Below, in pieces: positions 1 to 8,041 of a DNA stretch of 64,000 nt. The stretch's first letter is position 1. Every line of letters begins with the position of its first letter. The position numbers were made by a program, and so were the translations under genes. Below the pieces are notes generated by a model, which made no database searches, was not told the DNA's origin, and worked only from the letters and a program-made list of their open reading frames with translations. Source of the DNA: Sva-07 sp963728355 (GTDB lineage Bacteria > Actinomycetota > Acidimicrobiia > Acidimicrobiales > Ilumatobacteraceae); contig CAVSJQ010000001.1 in NCBI GenBank assembly GCA_963728355.1, forward strand, positions 1 to 64,000, written 5' to 3'.

Positions 1-601
1 CGTCCACGCGCTGGCTTCGCGCCAGCCGCGCCGGCGACAGCCCTCCCCCGTCGGTCACCGTCGTCGGTGACGCAGCCTCGGCAGCGCGACGCACCTCGTC
101 GAACGACGTGGCGACACGATCGGCGTACCCGAACAGGAACGACCGCCGGAAGCTCTGCGTCGCCGCCGCCGTGGCGCGCCGTTGACCGGACATCTGTGCG
201 GCGGCCTGCGCATGCAGCGACGTGTACATCACCTCGACGACGTCGAGGTCGGAGGAATGTCCGGCGACGTAGGCGATGGTGCCGGTCGGGGTGGCGCCGA
301 AGACGACGCGGGCATCGTGGGCGTCCGCCACCGCCATCAGCAGTGCGAGCCGACCGCGCACGTACGCACCGCGACCGAGCGCCATCTCCCGGACGGTGAG
401 ATCGTCGCCGTCGCTCTCGACGAGCGATTCCGGGCGGATCCGATGCCGAGCAACCAATTCAGCCGCCTTGCGCGAGAACGCATCGGCTTCGTGGACGTTG
501 GACGTGGCCGCCGCTTTGTCCATGAGCTTGCGCACCCGCGACACCAGCGTGCGGTCCACATCGGGCGAGATGCGGTCATCACCCGGCAGCGATGAAGACA
601 T
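1..601 (-). CDS. DUF2786 domain protein, C-terminus off the window
   Basis: The reading frame is open from an ATG at 601 to the window edge, giving at least 200 residues with the C-terminus missing. Residues about 20-55 (VRKLMDKAAATSNVHEADAF followed by a SRKAAELVARH-type helix) match the short helical DUF2786 domain, whose function is unknown. The rest is Ala/Arg-rich and soluble, with no membrane segment. It diverges from the TetR gene with only 41 bp between the two starts, so the regulator may control it. The start sits in a CATATG sequence without a clear ribosome binding site. The domain call is fairly sure; the role is unknown. Confidence 0.7.
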   Translation of the reverse strand, partial: MSSSLPGDDRISPDVDRTLVSRVRKLMDKAAATSNVHEADAFSRKAAELVARHRIRPESLVESDGDDLTVREMALGRGAYVRGRLALLMAVADAHDARVVFGATPTGTIAYVAGHSSDLDVVEVMYTSLHAQAAAQMSGQRRATAAATQSFRRSFLFGYADRVATSFDEVRRAAEAASPTTVTDGGGLSPARLARSQRVD

Positions 602-642
602 ATGATCGTTTGACTTCGGCATGGGACGGTGAGCGTAAGGGT

Positions 643-1263
643 ATGGCCACACGAGAAGAGACGAGCATCCACATCGACAACGACCACGTCGATGGGCGTA
701 CCCTCCGGCGAAACCGCAACCGAGCTGCGGTGATCTCCGCGCTGCTCGCCATCATCCGAGAGGGCAATCTGCATCCCGGTGCTGCCGAGATCGCCGACCG
801 CGCCGGCGTGTCCCACCGCTCCATCTTCCGCTACTTCGAGGATCTGGACGACCTCGTGCGGACGGCGATCGACCAGGCGTTCGTCGAAGCCGGCCCGCTC
901 GCCGGCATTCCTGACATCGGCGTGGGCTCACTGGACGAACGGATCGCAGGGTTCGTCGACGCCCGGCTCGCACTGTTCCAAGACGTCGACGGACCGATGC
1001 AGCTCGCCCGGATGCGCGCGCCGACCATTCCTTCGATCGATGAAGGAATCGCCGCGATCGCCGACGTGTTCCGGCAACAGATCGCGGAGCACTTCGCCCC
1101 GGAACTCGACGCCGTGGGCGACGATGAACGTCCGTTGCTGGTCGACGCGATCCTCGTGTTGACGAGCTACGACTCGTTCACGATTCACGTCCGCCTGTTG
1201 CACAGCGACCACCAGCGGATCCGTGCCGCTCTCGTGTCCGCCCTGACGGCGCTGTTCAGCTGA
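643..1263 (+). CDS. TetR/AcrR-family transcriptional regulator
   Basis: A 206-aa protein. Residues about 30-75 form a TetR N-terminal HTH (AAEIADRAGVSHRSIFRYFE), followed by an all-helical ligand domain. The ATG at 643 is preferred because AAGGG lies just upstream and because an in-frame start at 592 would run into the divergent DUF2786 gene. TetR proteins are usually ligand-responsive repressors acting on themselves or a divergent neighbour. The adjacent target here would be the DUF2786 gene, an inference from layout. The ligand cannot be read from the sequence. Confidence 0.85.
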   Translation: MATREETSIHIDNDHVDGRTLRRNRNRAAVISALLAIIREGNLHPGAAEIADRAGVSHRSIFRYFEDLDDLVRTAIDQAFVEAGPLAGIPDIGVGSLDERIAGFVDARLALFQDVDGPMQLARMRAPTIPSIDEGIAAIADVFRQQIAEHFAPELDAVGDDERPLLVDAILVLTSYDSFTIHVRLLHSDHQRIRAALVSALTALFS

Positions 1264-1298
1264 CGTCGCGGCGCAACGCCGCTAGGGTGTCGGCTCTT

Positions 1299-1379
<81 letters not shown>

Positions 1380-1443
1380 AGTCCAGGTCAGGAGTGATTT
1401 CCTGGCCGGGATTCGTGTAACATCGGGCCCCGGAAACGGCTGT

Positions 1444-1462
1444 CGTGCCTACACGTGCCTAC
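1444..1462 (+). repeat. tandem CGTGCCTAC arm-type repeats, left end
   Basis: CGTGCCTAC occurs at 1444-1452 and again at 1454-1462, one helical turn apart, between the att core and the integrase start. A matching pair lies inside the right end (7895-7914). Short direct repeats flanking both cores are the usual form of integrase arm-binding sites; the function here is inferred. Confidence 0.55.
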
Positions 1463-1491
1463 AAGTTGGCATCGAGCACGAGGAGGCCGTC

Positions 1492-2580
1492 ATGGCCCGA
1501 GCCCGTTCCTTCGGCAACATCCGCCAGCTGCCCAGCGGCCGCTACCAAGCGCGCTACTGGCGCCTCGGGAAACAAATCGCCGCTGACTCGACGTTCGCCA
1601 ACAAGACCGAAGCCCGGCGCTGGCTCGCCACCGTCGAGGCCGACATGATCCGAGGCGTCTGGGTCGATCCCGACGCCGGTCGAATCCCGTTCGGCAAGTA
1701 CGCAACGCGGTGGGTTGCCGAACGGCCGGTTCGTCCGCGGACGCGCGAGATCTACGAGGGCCAGCTCCGCCACATCGTCAATGTGTTCGCCAACGTGCAC
1801 CTCTGCGACGTCCACCCCGTCGACGTGCGGACGTGGCACGGCCGGCTCGCAGCGAGCGGCCTGCACCACAACACGGTCGCGAAGATCTATCGACTGTTCC
1901 GTTCGATCATGACCACCGCCGTCGACGACGGGTTGATCGCCCGCAATCCGGTCCGCATCAAGGGCGCCTCGGCCGAGCGGATGGTCGAGCGCCCCCTTCT
2001 GACGTGGGACGACGTTCGAGCACTCGCCGGCGCGATTCACCCGAAGTTCGAGTGCCTGGTCTGGACGGCCGCGGCGAGCGGCCTGCGATTCGGCGAACTC
2101 ACCGGCCTGACGCTCGAACACGTCGATCTCGAGCGCCGCGAGTTGCGCGTCACTCAAGCCCTGCACGACATCAGGGGTCAAGGGCCGACGCTCGGGCCGC
2201 CGAAGACCGAAAGCGCCGTCCGGACGGTTCCCCTGGCCGAAGTGATCGCGAACCGCCTGTCCGTCCACATCGAGCAGTACGTCGGAAGCATCGAGCGCGA
2301 TGAACTCGTGTTCACGTCACTCCGAGGCGGCCCGCTGCTCAATACCTACTTCGCTCCGCACTGGTCGAAGGCACGAGATGCGGTCGGTCTGCGCCACGTC
2401 CGCTTCCACGACCTCCGCCACCTCGCCGGGACGGAGGCGGCTACGGCTGGGGCATCACTGCGGGAAGTGATGACGATCATGGGGCACGCGTCGAGTGCCG
2501 CCAGCCTGCGCTACCTCAAAGCATCAGACCACCGTGGCCGAGAGATCGTCGATGCTGTCGGTCGCCGAATCGAGAGCTGA
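1492..2580 (+). CDS. tyrosine recombinase / integrase of the element
   Basis: A 362-aa site-specific recombinase. It has an N-terminal AP2-like arm-binding part (about 1-55), a SAM-like core-binding domain (about 60-160) and a C-terminal catalytic domain. The catalytic set is visible: Arg in SGLRFGEL near 199, Lys in PPKTESAVR, HDLRH with His306/Arg309, His in GHAS, and nucleophile Tyr341 (RYLK). Length and order are normal for phage-type integrases. Its position just inside attL, next to the tRNA, indicates it mobilises this element. It ends one base from the convergent minus-strand gene. Confidence 0.95.
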   Translation: MARARSFGNIRQLPSGRYQARYWRLGKQIAADSTFANKTEARRWLATVEADMIRGVWVDPDAGRIPFGKYATRWVAERPVRPRTREIYEGQLRHIVNVFANVHLCDVHPVDVRTWHGRLAASGLHHNTVAKIYRLFRSIMTTAVDDGLIARNPVRIKGASAERMVERPLLTWDDVRALAGAIHPKFECLVWTAAASGLRFGELTGLTLEHVDLERRELRVTQALHDIRGQGPTLGPPKTESAVRTVPLAEVIANRLSVHIEQYVGSIERDELVFTSLRGGPLLNTYFAPHWSKARDAVGLRHVRFHDLRHLAGTEAATAGASLREVMTIMGHASSAASLRYLKASDHRGREIVDAVGRRIES

Positions 2581-2581
2581 C

Positions 2582-3115
2582 TCATCGTGGGGACGAACGA
2601 CGCGCGACTTCGAGTCGCCGCTCGAACTCCTCCTCGTGGCGACGGCGTGCTCGTTCCCGACTCGCTTCCTGCAGCCCCCTCGTCCGCCGCTCGTCGACGT
2701 CGCGTTCCCACTCAGCGAGTTGCTCGACCAACCAATTGATCCCGTGCGGGTCGTGCGTGCGCATCCTGCCGAGTGCTCGTTCGTACTTCTGGGCAAGAAT
2801 CCACCGGCTCAGCACCAGATCGTCGTATCGCTCTTCGACGCGGAACAACTCGGCGCGCAAGACGCCGATCGTTGCGTCGCAGTCGGAGTGGTCAACGACG
2901 CGCTCCGGAGCGACCGCAGTCGGCGGCATCGGGACCGCTGCGACTACCGGGGCGTCGATCGACATGCGCTCATCGTCGTCACGACCGCGGGCACCGCTGG
3001 ATCGCGGAGTCGTTCGCTGCGATGCCGCTTCTCGCTCGGCGCGCTGCGCAGCGCGAGTCGCCCGCATCCTCTCGGCGTCGGATGCCCACTTCCTCGGCCG
3101 CCCAGGCATCCGCAT
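2582..3115 (-). CDS. unknown basic coiled-coil protein (GRPRKW N-terminus)
   Basis: A 177-aa protein not assignable to a named family. It opens with a strongly basic AT-hook-like stretch (MPGRPRKWASDAERMRATR). A low-complexity linker follows, then a highly charged helical C-terminal half (about 85-177) with heptad-like Leu/Arg/Glu spacing. GGGGAG precedes the ATG at 3115. A four-copy 32-33 bp repeat array lies 26-139 bp upstream, which suggests autoregulation or a replication/partition-type DNA-binding role. This is inference from layout. No excisionase or Rep motif was recognised. Confidence 0.55.
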   Translation of the reverse strand: MRMPGRPRKWASDAERMRATRAAQRAEREAASQRTTPRSSGARGRDDDERMSIDAPVVAAVPMPPTAVAPERVVDHSDCDATIGVLRAELFRVEERYDDLVLSRWILAQKYERALGRMRTHDPHGINWLVEQLAEWERDVDERRTRGLQEASRERARRRHEEEFERRLEVARRSSPR

Positions 3116-3140
3116 CTGCTCCCCGATCTGAGGCTCCTCT

Positions 3141-3254
3141 CTCTCGGAAACCTCTCAGACTCGAGTTCCCGCTTCCCGGAAACCCTCCCAAGTGCCGTTC
3201 CCGAGTTCCCGGAAACCCTCCCGACTACCGGTTCCGGTTCCCGGAAACCCTCCC
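3141..3254. repeat. four helically phased iteron-like repeats
   Basis: TTCCCGGAAACCCTCCC occurs exactly at 3173-3189, 3206-3222 and 3238-3254, with a degenerate copy at 3141-3157. Start-to-start spacing is 32, 33 and 32 bp, close to three helical turns. Each unit contains the small palindrome TTCC-C-GGAA. The array lies upstream of the basic minus-strand gene at 3115 and is the only structure seen in the gene-free stretch 3116-3596. It could be an operator array or an iteron origin. Confidence 0.7.
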
Positions 3255-3596
3255 AGGGACGGTCTGCGCCCCATGTCCACGACCGGTCGCCGCGCCGTGA
3301 TTATCGAGCACTGCACTGGGGCCGGACTGCGGCGCGTGCCGGGTCCAACCGCTGGCGATTATCCGAACCATTATCGGGCGGCCTCGCGGACATGCCATCA
3401 CCGGCGCGAACACTTGCGTCGAGCGCGCAAGCCCGGCGATCGGTGCGGGCTCGGCTCGTCGAGGAGCGGCATCGTTGGCTGCGAAAGGGTCGGATCTTGG
3501 ATTGATGAGGAGCCGTTCGCTGCGTCGATGATGCGCTATGCCTGGCGGACACAGCGAGCCGTCCACGACGACGTCCGGACTCTGCTGGCGCGTGGA

Positions 3597-4679
3597 TCAG
3601 CGAGCCTGTTCGTGCGAGTCTGGGTGCAGCACGCTGCGCATCCGCTGGCGCCCTTCGAGCAGTATCGGCTGCGGCCCGCCTGGCCACGATGGCCCGAAGA
3701 TTGATTCTCGTGGTTGCGTCGGAACCCACTCGGACGGCTCACCGATCTCCAATTCAACGAGATTGGTGGTGACCGCGGTGCCAACGAGATTGGCGTCGCG
3801 TCGAGCGATCATGTCGACGTCGAGCAGTTGCCACCAGTACGCGTCAGGCACGGCAATGTCGAGCTGGCGCTCGACGACCTGGGGCCCGGGTTCCAATCGT
3901 GTGGCCTGGTCGATGGTGCAGCCCGCCAAGATGATCCCGTCGTAGCTGGTTTCGCGTAGACCGATCCGGGCGTAGATCGGTTCGTCGACCTCGACTAGGC
4001 GCAGCGCCAGGTCGCGCAGTGCGTACGCCGCTGAACCGTGATCGGTGATCGACTCGGGAACGATCAACGCCCGGAACACGCCCATTCCTGGTTCGCCGAC
4101 CACGATGGTTCGCCCGAATCGCGCCGTCCACATCGCCGAGAATGCCCATCCCGGCCACCCCAACGTCGCGATGACATCGGCGGCGAACTCGCCGTTCGCG
4201 ACCGGCAAGGAATGGAACTGGCTGACGGCAAGCTTGTCGGGCGCACCGAGGTCCGCCGTCAATTCCTGGACGGCGGCGTGAGCACAGCGAACGTAGGTCT
4301 CGCTGAACTGTTCAGGCTCTCCGAGAGGGAACATACGCAACTCGAACACATACGGCTGCGCCCGCAGACTCGGAAAGTCATCTCGTTGCAGCCGGATCGC
4401 GGTGACGTCGTCGTCGCCGTCCATGGCCGCCAGACCGTCGAGCAGCAGACGGGCCCGTGGCGCACTCACGTCGAACGGCACGTCGAACACCGCCATCGCA
4501 ATGTGGTCCGAGACCATCACCGGGCCGCGAAGCAGCCATCGCTCATCGATCAGATCCGACACCGCCAGCGCCCACGCCTGACACGCCGCAGGCGTCCAAG
4601 CACGCTCGCGTTGCAATACCAATACCACGCCCGGTACGAACTGTTTGAGATCACTGATGACACCCTTGGCAAGTTTCAT
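3597..4679 (-). CDS. hypothetical protein, 360 aa, element cargo
   Basis: No family was recognised. The protein is soluble and acidic, with no signal peptide or membrane span and normal protein composition throughout (for example a VVGEPGMGVFRALIVPES stretch and a VERQLDIAVPDAYWWQLLD stretch). It starts at an ATG at 4679. Its surroundings are less GC-rich than the core genes, fitting imported DNA. It is the largest cargo gene after the integrase and sits next to two toxin-antitoxin loci. A defence or element-maintenance role is possible, but nothing in the sequence shows it. Confidence 0.6.
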   Translation of the reverse strand: MKLAKGVISDLKQFVPGVVLVLQRERAWTPAACQAWALAVSDLIDERWLLRGPVMVSDHIAMAVFDVPFDVSAPRARLLLDGLAAMDGDDDVTAIRLQRDDFPSLRAQPYVFELRMFPLGEPEQFSETYVRCAHAAVQELTADLGAPDKLAVSQFHSLPVANGEFAADVIATLGWPGWAFSAMWTARFGRTIVVGEPGMGVFRALIVPESITDHGSAAYALRDLALRLVEVDEPIYARIGLRETSYDGIILAGCTIDQATRLEPGPQVVERQLDIAVPDAYWWQLLDVDMIARRDANLVGTAVTTNLVELEIGEPSEWVPTQPRESIFGPSWPGGPQPILLEGRQRMRSVLHPDSHEQAR

Positions 4680-5036
4680 CAGATCAGACCGGAATCGGAA
4701 CCGGTGCGGGCAGTCCGACGGGAAACGGGAAGGGCACGAACGGAACAGAGTTGGTACTCCACAGACGGGCTGACTTCGGTGGCCCTATTGAAGACGTCGG
4801 CGATCGTCTGCCTCCGACTACCTCTACGACGCGCCCCATTGTTCCAGGCTACGGATCTCCGACTATGCACGATGATTCGCGCGGATCGAGCCGACATTTC
4901 GTGGCACTGCAGTTGGGCCGCGATGCGGCGTGCTCGTACCGGAGTCGACCAGGTGACGGAGCGGACGTCATGCGGAAGTGCTCGGCGACGTAGCGCTCAC
5001 CGAGCCGAACCATCGCGTTGCGTATATGCTACGCCC
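4680..5036. other. intergenic stretch between divergent cargo genes
   Basis: This 357-bp region separates the divergent 360-aa gene and the MntA-HepT pair. No convincing gene is seen. At its right edge, TATGCT (5025-5030) lies 6 nt before the MntA ATG and looks like a -10 element for a leaderless transcript. Confidence 0.4.
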
Positions 5037-5528
5037 ATGGTTGACGCAGCACTGCTGGTCCGCTCCGCCCGCGAGCGAGCCCACATGTCCGCTCGCGACC
5101 TCGCCGCTGCATCAGGTGTCTCGGCCTCGACGGTGACTCGGATCGAGCGTGGCGAGGTCAATCCGACCGTCGTGATGCTCGAGCGGCTGCTGAAGGCATC
5201 GGGAAACCAACTCGACGTGGTCGTCTCACCGCGCCCACTGCGGCCGACGCTGGCCGAGTTGCGCTCGCACCGGAACATGATCATCGGCATCGTCGAGTCG
5301 TTCGGCGGCAGCAACGTGCGCGTGTTCGGATCGGTCGCACGCGGCGACACCCGCGACGACTCCGACATCGACGTACTGATCGACGTCCCAGCCGGCACTG
5401 GCCTGATCACGATCGAGCGCATCGCCGAGGCAATCGAAGCAGCCGTGCCGTGGCGAGTCGATGTCGTGACCAGTGGCGCCGCTCACGGCCGGATGGCACA
5501 CATCCTTGACGAAGCAGTCGAGCTGTGA
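5037..5528 (+). CDS. HTH-fused MntA-type nucleotidyltransferase antitoxin
   Basis: A 163-aa antitoxin. Residues about 5-60 form an XRE/Cro HTH (LAAASGVSASTVTRIERGEV). Residues about 75-163 form a minimal nucleotidyltransferase domain with the GSX10DXD motif (Gly98-Ser99, Asp110, Asp112). MntA enzymes neutralise HepT by adding AMP units to a tyrosine of the toxin. The HTH fusion should let the antitoxin also repress its own promoter; that is inference. The ATG at 5037 is 6 nt after TATGCT, so the mRNA is probably leaderless. It overlaps the hepT start by 4 bp (GTGA), typical of coupled translation. Confidence 0.85.
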   Translation: MVDAALLVRSARERAHMSARDLAAASGVSASTVTRIERGEVNPTVVMLERLLKASGNQLDVVVSPRPLRPTLAELRSHRNMIIGIVESFGGSNVRVFGSVARGDTRDDSDIDVLIDVPAGTGLITIERIAEAIEAAVPWRVDVVTSGAAHGRMAHILDEAVEL

Positions 5529-5875
5529 ACGACGATCGACGACGGCTCGACGACATCGTCGCCGCAACCGGCGACGCCGCGCTCATCGTGCAACGCGGTC
5601 GGGCAGCTTTCGATGCCGACCCGCTGGTCGTGCGGGCGGCGAAGAACATCGTCACCGAGATTGGCGAAGCAACCAAGGCGCTGTCATCGGACACCACCGA
5701 CGCGATAGCGGACGTCCCCTGGCGCGCCATCGCGGGCATGCGCGACCGGACAATCCACCGATACCCCGAGGTCGATCTCGACGTGCTGTGGGACACTATG
5801 GAACACGACCTGCCTCACCTCGAACAGCAAATCCGCCAGCACCTCGACGACACAACACCCGAAGACGCTGACTGA
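5525..5875 (+). CDS. HepT-like HEPN ribonuclease toxin
   Basis: A 116-aa all-helical HEPN-domain protein of normal HepT length. The catalytic RX4HXY motif is intact: Arg73, His78 and Tyr80 in RDRTIHRY. HepT toxins cut RNA, and the motif tyrosine is the site AMPylated by MntA in characterised pairs. It starts with GTG at 5525 inside the stop of the upstream antitoxin gene (GTGA overlap). The adjacent nucleotidyltransferase confirms a type VII-like toxin-antitoxin pair. RNA target and activity are not shown by sequence. Confidence 0.88.
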   Translation: MNDDRRRLDDIVAATGDAALIVQRGRAAFDADPLVVRAAKNIVTEIGEATKALSSDTTDAIADVPWRAIAGMRDRTIHRYPEVDLDVLWDTMEHDLPHLEQQIRQHLDDTTPEDAD

Positions 5876-6351
5876 TCCCACCGTCCGAGCCGCCCATAAC
5901 CCCAGCCGCTGCAGCCCCGTCCGACGAGCGCAGCACGGCACGTATCGATCGGCCGGATCCGCTTCGGGACCCACGCGATAATCCCGGCCCGAAACGCTCC
6001 GGTCCGCGCCACAGATCCGGCGAAGTGTGGCGGGTCAAGGGGGAGTTGGCCTAGCGCATAATCACGGCCCAAGGGCGCCCCTCCATTGCTCCTCGTTACC
6101 GGTGCGATCGGGACGGTGCCGCCAGATATGGCCTCTGAATCGAGTTTCCGAACGCGTGCAGCACCTGTGGTGCATATGTGTAGGAAAGGCAGAGGAAGGC
6201 GGCTGTTCGGAAACGGTGCCAGCGACGATGACGTGCGCGAAGGCCAGGGTCGGCACAGCCAGACACGTGGGGAAGCTCGGCCGGCAGTGTCGGCCGTTCG
6301 CGGCTGCATCGCGAAGGTGCCGGACGTTGCTGAAGGAGCCGAACATCGCAG
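5876..6351. other. non-coding stretch with long inverted repeat
   Basis: No credible gene was found between hepT and higB. It contains a perfect 10-bp inverted repeat, GTTTCCGAAC at 6144-6153 and GTTCGGAAAC at 6205-6214, with a smaller GCACC/GGTGC hairpin between. A related ATAATC-C/A-CGGCCC phrase occurs twice (near 5978 and 6058). These may be regulatory or remnants of lost genes. Confidence 0.4.
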
Positions 6352-6380
6352 TTGCGCGATGATCGCATTCTTGCGATACT
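6352..6380 (+). promoter_or_regulatory. promoter of the HigB-HigA pair
   Basis: TTGCGC (6352-6357) and GATACT (6375-6380) are separated by exactly 17 bp, matching a housekeeping promoter. The -10 ends 7 nt before GTG at 6388, so transcription would begin at the start codon. This favours GTG 6388 over an upstream in-frame ATG at 6352 that lies inside the promoter. Confidence 0.6.
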
Positions 6381-6387
6381 GAGTCTC

Positions 6388-6711
6388 GTGGCCGGCGTCG
6401 AACTCCACGACGAGATCGTCGACTGGATGTCGAGCCTCGACAACGCCGACTGGAACCGCACCGTCGTCGCCATCGATCGACTCGCCGGCCTCGGTTCCAC
6501 GGCACGAATGCCCTTCTCCCGAGCGCTCGGCGATGGCCTGTTCGAGCTTCGCTTCTCTCTCGGGCCCACAGCACGACGGATCACTTACCGATTCACGACC
6601 GACAACCGGATCATCCTGCTCACCACCTTCCGCAAGCAACGCAACAACGAACGAGCCGAGATCGCCCGGGCTCGCAAGATCGCCGACGAATGCGCTCGGC
6701 TCAACCCGTAG
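6388..6711 (+). CDS. HigB/RelE-superfamily toxin (Gp49-like)
   Basis: A 107-aa protein of the phage-derived Gp49-like HigB family. It has an N-terminal helix pair, then LFELRFSLGPTARRITYRF, and a C-terminal LLTTFRKQRNNERAEIARA segment typical of these mRNA interferases, which cut translated mRNA at the ribosome. The GTG at 6388 is chosen because a 17-bp-spaced promoter places the transcription start there. The downstream antitoxin gene begins 10 bp after its stop, in the toxin-first order usual for higBA. Target specificity is unknown. Confidence 0.85.
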   Translation: MAGVELHDEIVDWMSSLDNADWNRTVVAIDRLAGLGSTARMPFSRALGDGLFELRFSLGPTARRITYRFTTDNRIILLTTFRKQRNNERAEIARARKIADECARLNP

Positions 6712-6721
6712 GAGCACCGAC

Positions 6722-7042
6722 ATGGCCAACTACTCCCGATGGGACGACATCAAGAAGCAGCGGCCCAGCCCCACCGACGAAGAACGGGCGGCCATCGAGC
6801 AGGACTTCGCGCTCGGTGAACTCATCTACGAACTTCGCACCAGCGCCGGGCTCAGCCAGCGCGAGCTCGCCGAGCGGATGGGTACCACGCAGTCCGTCAT
6901 CTCACGGCTCGAAGAAGGCGGAGGAGGCCGTCCGCGACTCGACACCCTCGCACGGGTCGCCACCGCCCTCGACCGGCACTTGGTCGTGTCCTTCCCCGAC
7001 GAGGTCCCCAAGCGCCTCAAGAACGCCATCCAGGTCGCCTGA
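6722..7042 (+). CDS. HigA-like XRE antitoxin
   Basis: A 106-aa antitoxin. Residues about 35-90 form a Cro/CI-type HTH (LSQRELAERMGTTQSVISRL followed by EEGGGGRPRLDTLARVATAL). The N-terminal 30 residues would contact the toxin. It binds its operator and the HigB toxin. GGAGCACCGAC precedes the ATG at 6722, a usable ribosome binding site. It is the second gene of the higBA unit and completes the element's second toxin-antitoxin system. Confidence 0.87.
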   Translation: MANYSRWDDIKKQRPSPTDEERAAIEQDFALGELIYELRTSAGLSQRELAERMGTTQSVISRLEEGGGGRPRLDTLARVATALDRHLVVSFPDEVPKRLKNAIQVA

Positions 7043-7065
7043 GAAGCGAGCGATTCGGAGCAGGT

Positions 7066-7853
7066 GTGAGCGACGATACGAACGGCCACCGCTGCATCTT
7101 CTGCTGGTCGTACGGCGAAATGACACGTGAACACCCGATGTCCAAGCGCGTCCTCGACCTAGCCGGCTTCACACTCGACGACATCCACATCGAGATCGAC
7201 ATCCCTCTCGATCAGCTCACTCCGGAGTACGTGGCCGAGCGATCCCACTCGATCGCCGACGAGTTCGTCACGTGCGTATGCGCAGACTGCAACAACGGGT
7301 GGATGCAGAAGCTGGACCACAGCTTCGCCGGGACCGTTCGGCGTTGGGTTGCAAAGCCGTCCGATCGCCTCGGCAACACGGGTCTCGCCGTGATCCGGCG
7401 ATACATGCTCAAGGTGCTCTGGGTGAAGGCCCTTGGCGAGATCTGGGGTACGCCAGGGCTCATCACCGACGCCGAGATCCAATCGCCAGTCATCCTCAAT
7501 CCGAAGGACGGGACTCGCATCAAGGACAACGATCTCGGGGAGATGTCGAAGGCCGTGTCCCTCGGCGCCGCCGCGGTTGACTCGAGCAGATCTTCACCAC
7601 GGCGGTCTTCACACCAACCATGTAAGGCCAACCAGCCACAGCTGGCATCAACCGCTTCTCCGCTGGCCTCGTCCTTGCACTACCGAAGCTCCAAGTCCAG
7701 TTTTGGGTCGTCGTCCGATTCCCGTCGCAATGCAAGACGCAGTGGCCCGACGGTCAAGTGGCATGGCTCACGCGGAACACCACGTACGGTCAACTTCCGC
7801 TGGGCTCGCTGCGCCCGAACATCGGCGCGGTGACGCTCGAACCACCCGGGTGA
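7066..7853 (+). pseudogene. HNH-endonuclease-like protein, frameshifted and interrupted
   Basis: The first about 170 codons encode a zinc-finger/HNH-like protein. CIFC is followed by TREHPMSKRVL and a CADCNNGWMQKLD motif, typical of a poorly studied bacterial HNH group with a CxxC, EH and CxxCN pattern. Near 7575-7580 the coding pattern moves to another frame by one apparent base loss. It continues there as protein-like sequence (LEQIFTTAVFTPTM, then GQPATAGINRFSAG) up to a stop at 7851-7853, but meets an in-frame TAA at 7623-7625. One frameshift plus one nonsense codon indicate a broken gene. GTG 7066 is the likely start. Confidence 0.6.
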
Positions 7854-7894
7854 CGAGCGGGCGAAGTGAGACGTTCTGCCCGCTACTGACCGCT

Positions 7895-7914
7895 CGTGCC
7901 TACAGCGTGCCTAG
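7895..7914 (+). repeat. tandem CGTGCCTA-type arm repeats, right end
   Basis: CGTGCCTAC at 7895-7903 and CGTGCCTAG at 7906-7914, in the same orientation as the pair at 1444-1462. They lie about 130 bp inside attR and probably bind the integrase N-terminal domain. Confidence 0.5.
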
Positions 7915-8041
7915 AACAGCCGACACCAGCCGGACACAGCGGACAGGACGGGATAATCTGGACGGCGACACAACCGACAAACCGCCTGCTCGCAGCACGT
8001 TTCGGCAGGTCGGCGCCGCCCGCAGAATCCGCTTCGACCTA

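Noticed and set aside
3141..3254. CRISPR array
   Set aside because: Repeats are only 17 bp with 15-16-bp gaps that are partly similar to one another, there are four units, and no cas gene is present; helical phasing fits protein binding sites better.
2495..3505. Plus-strand frame of 336 codons across the repeat array
   Set aside because: Arg/Ser/Pro-rich shadow composition; it overlaps the integrase end, the opposite-strand gene and the iteron array.
7578..7625. TGA/TAA in the HNH-like gene as recoding signals (selenocysteine or programmed frameshift)
   Set aside because: No slippery sequence, no hairpin next to the codons and no Cys expected at the position; two separate lesions fit decay better.
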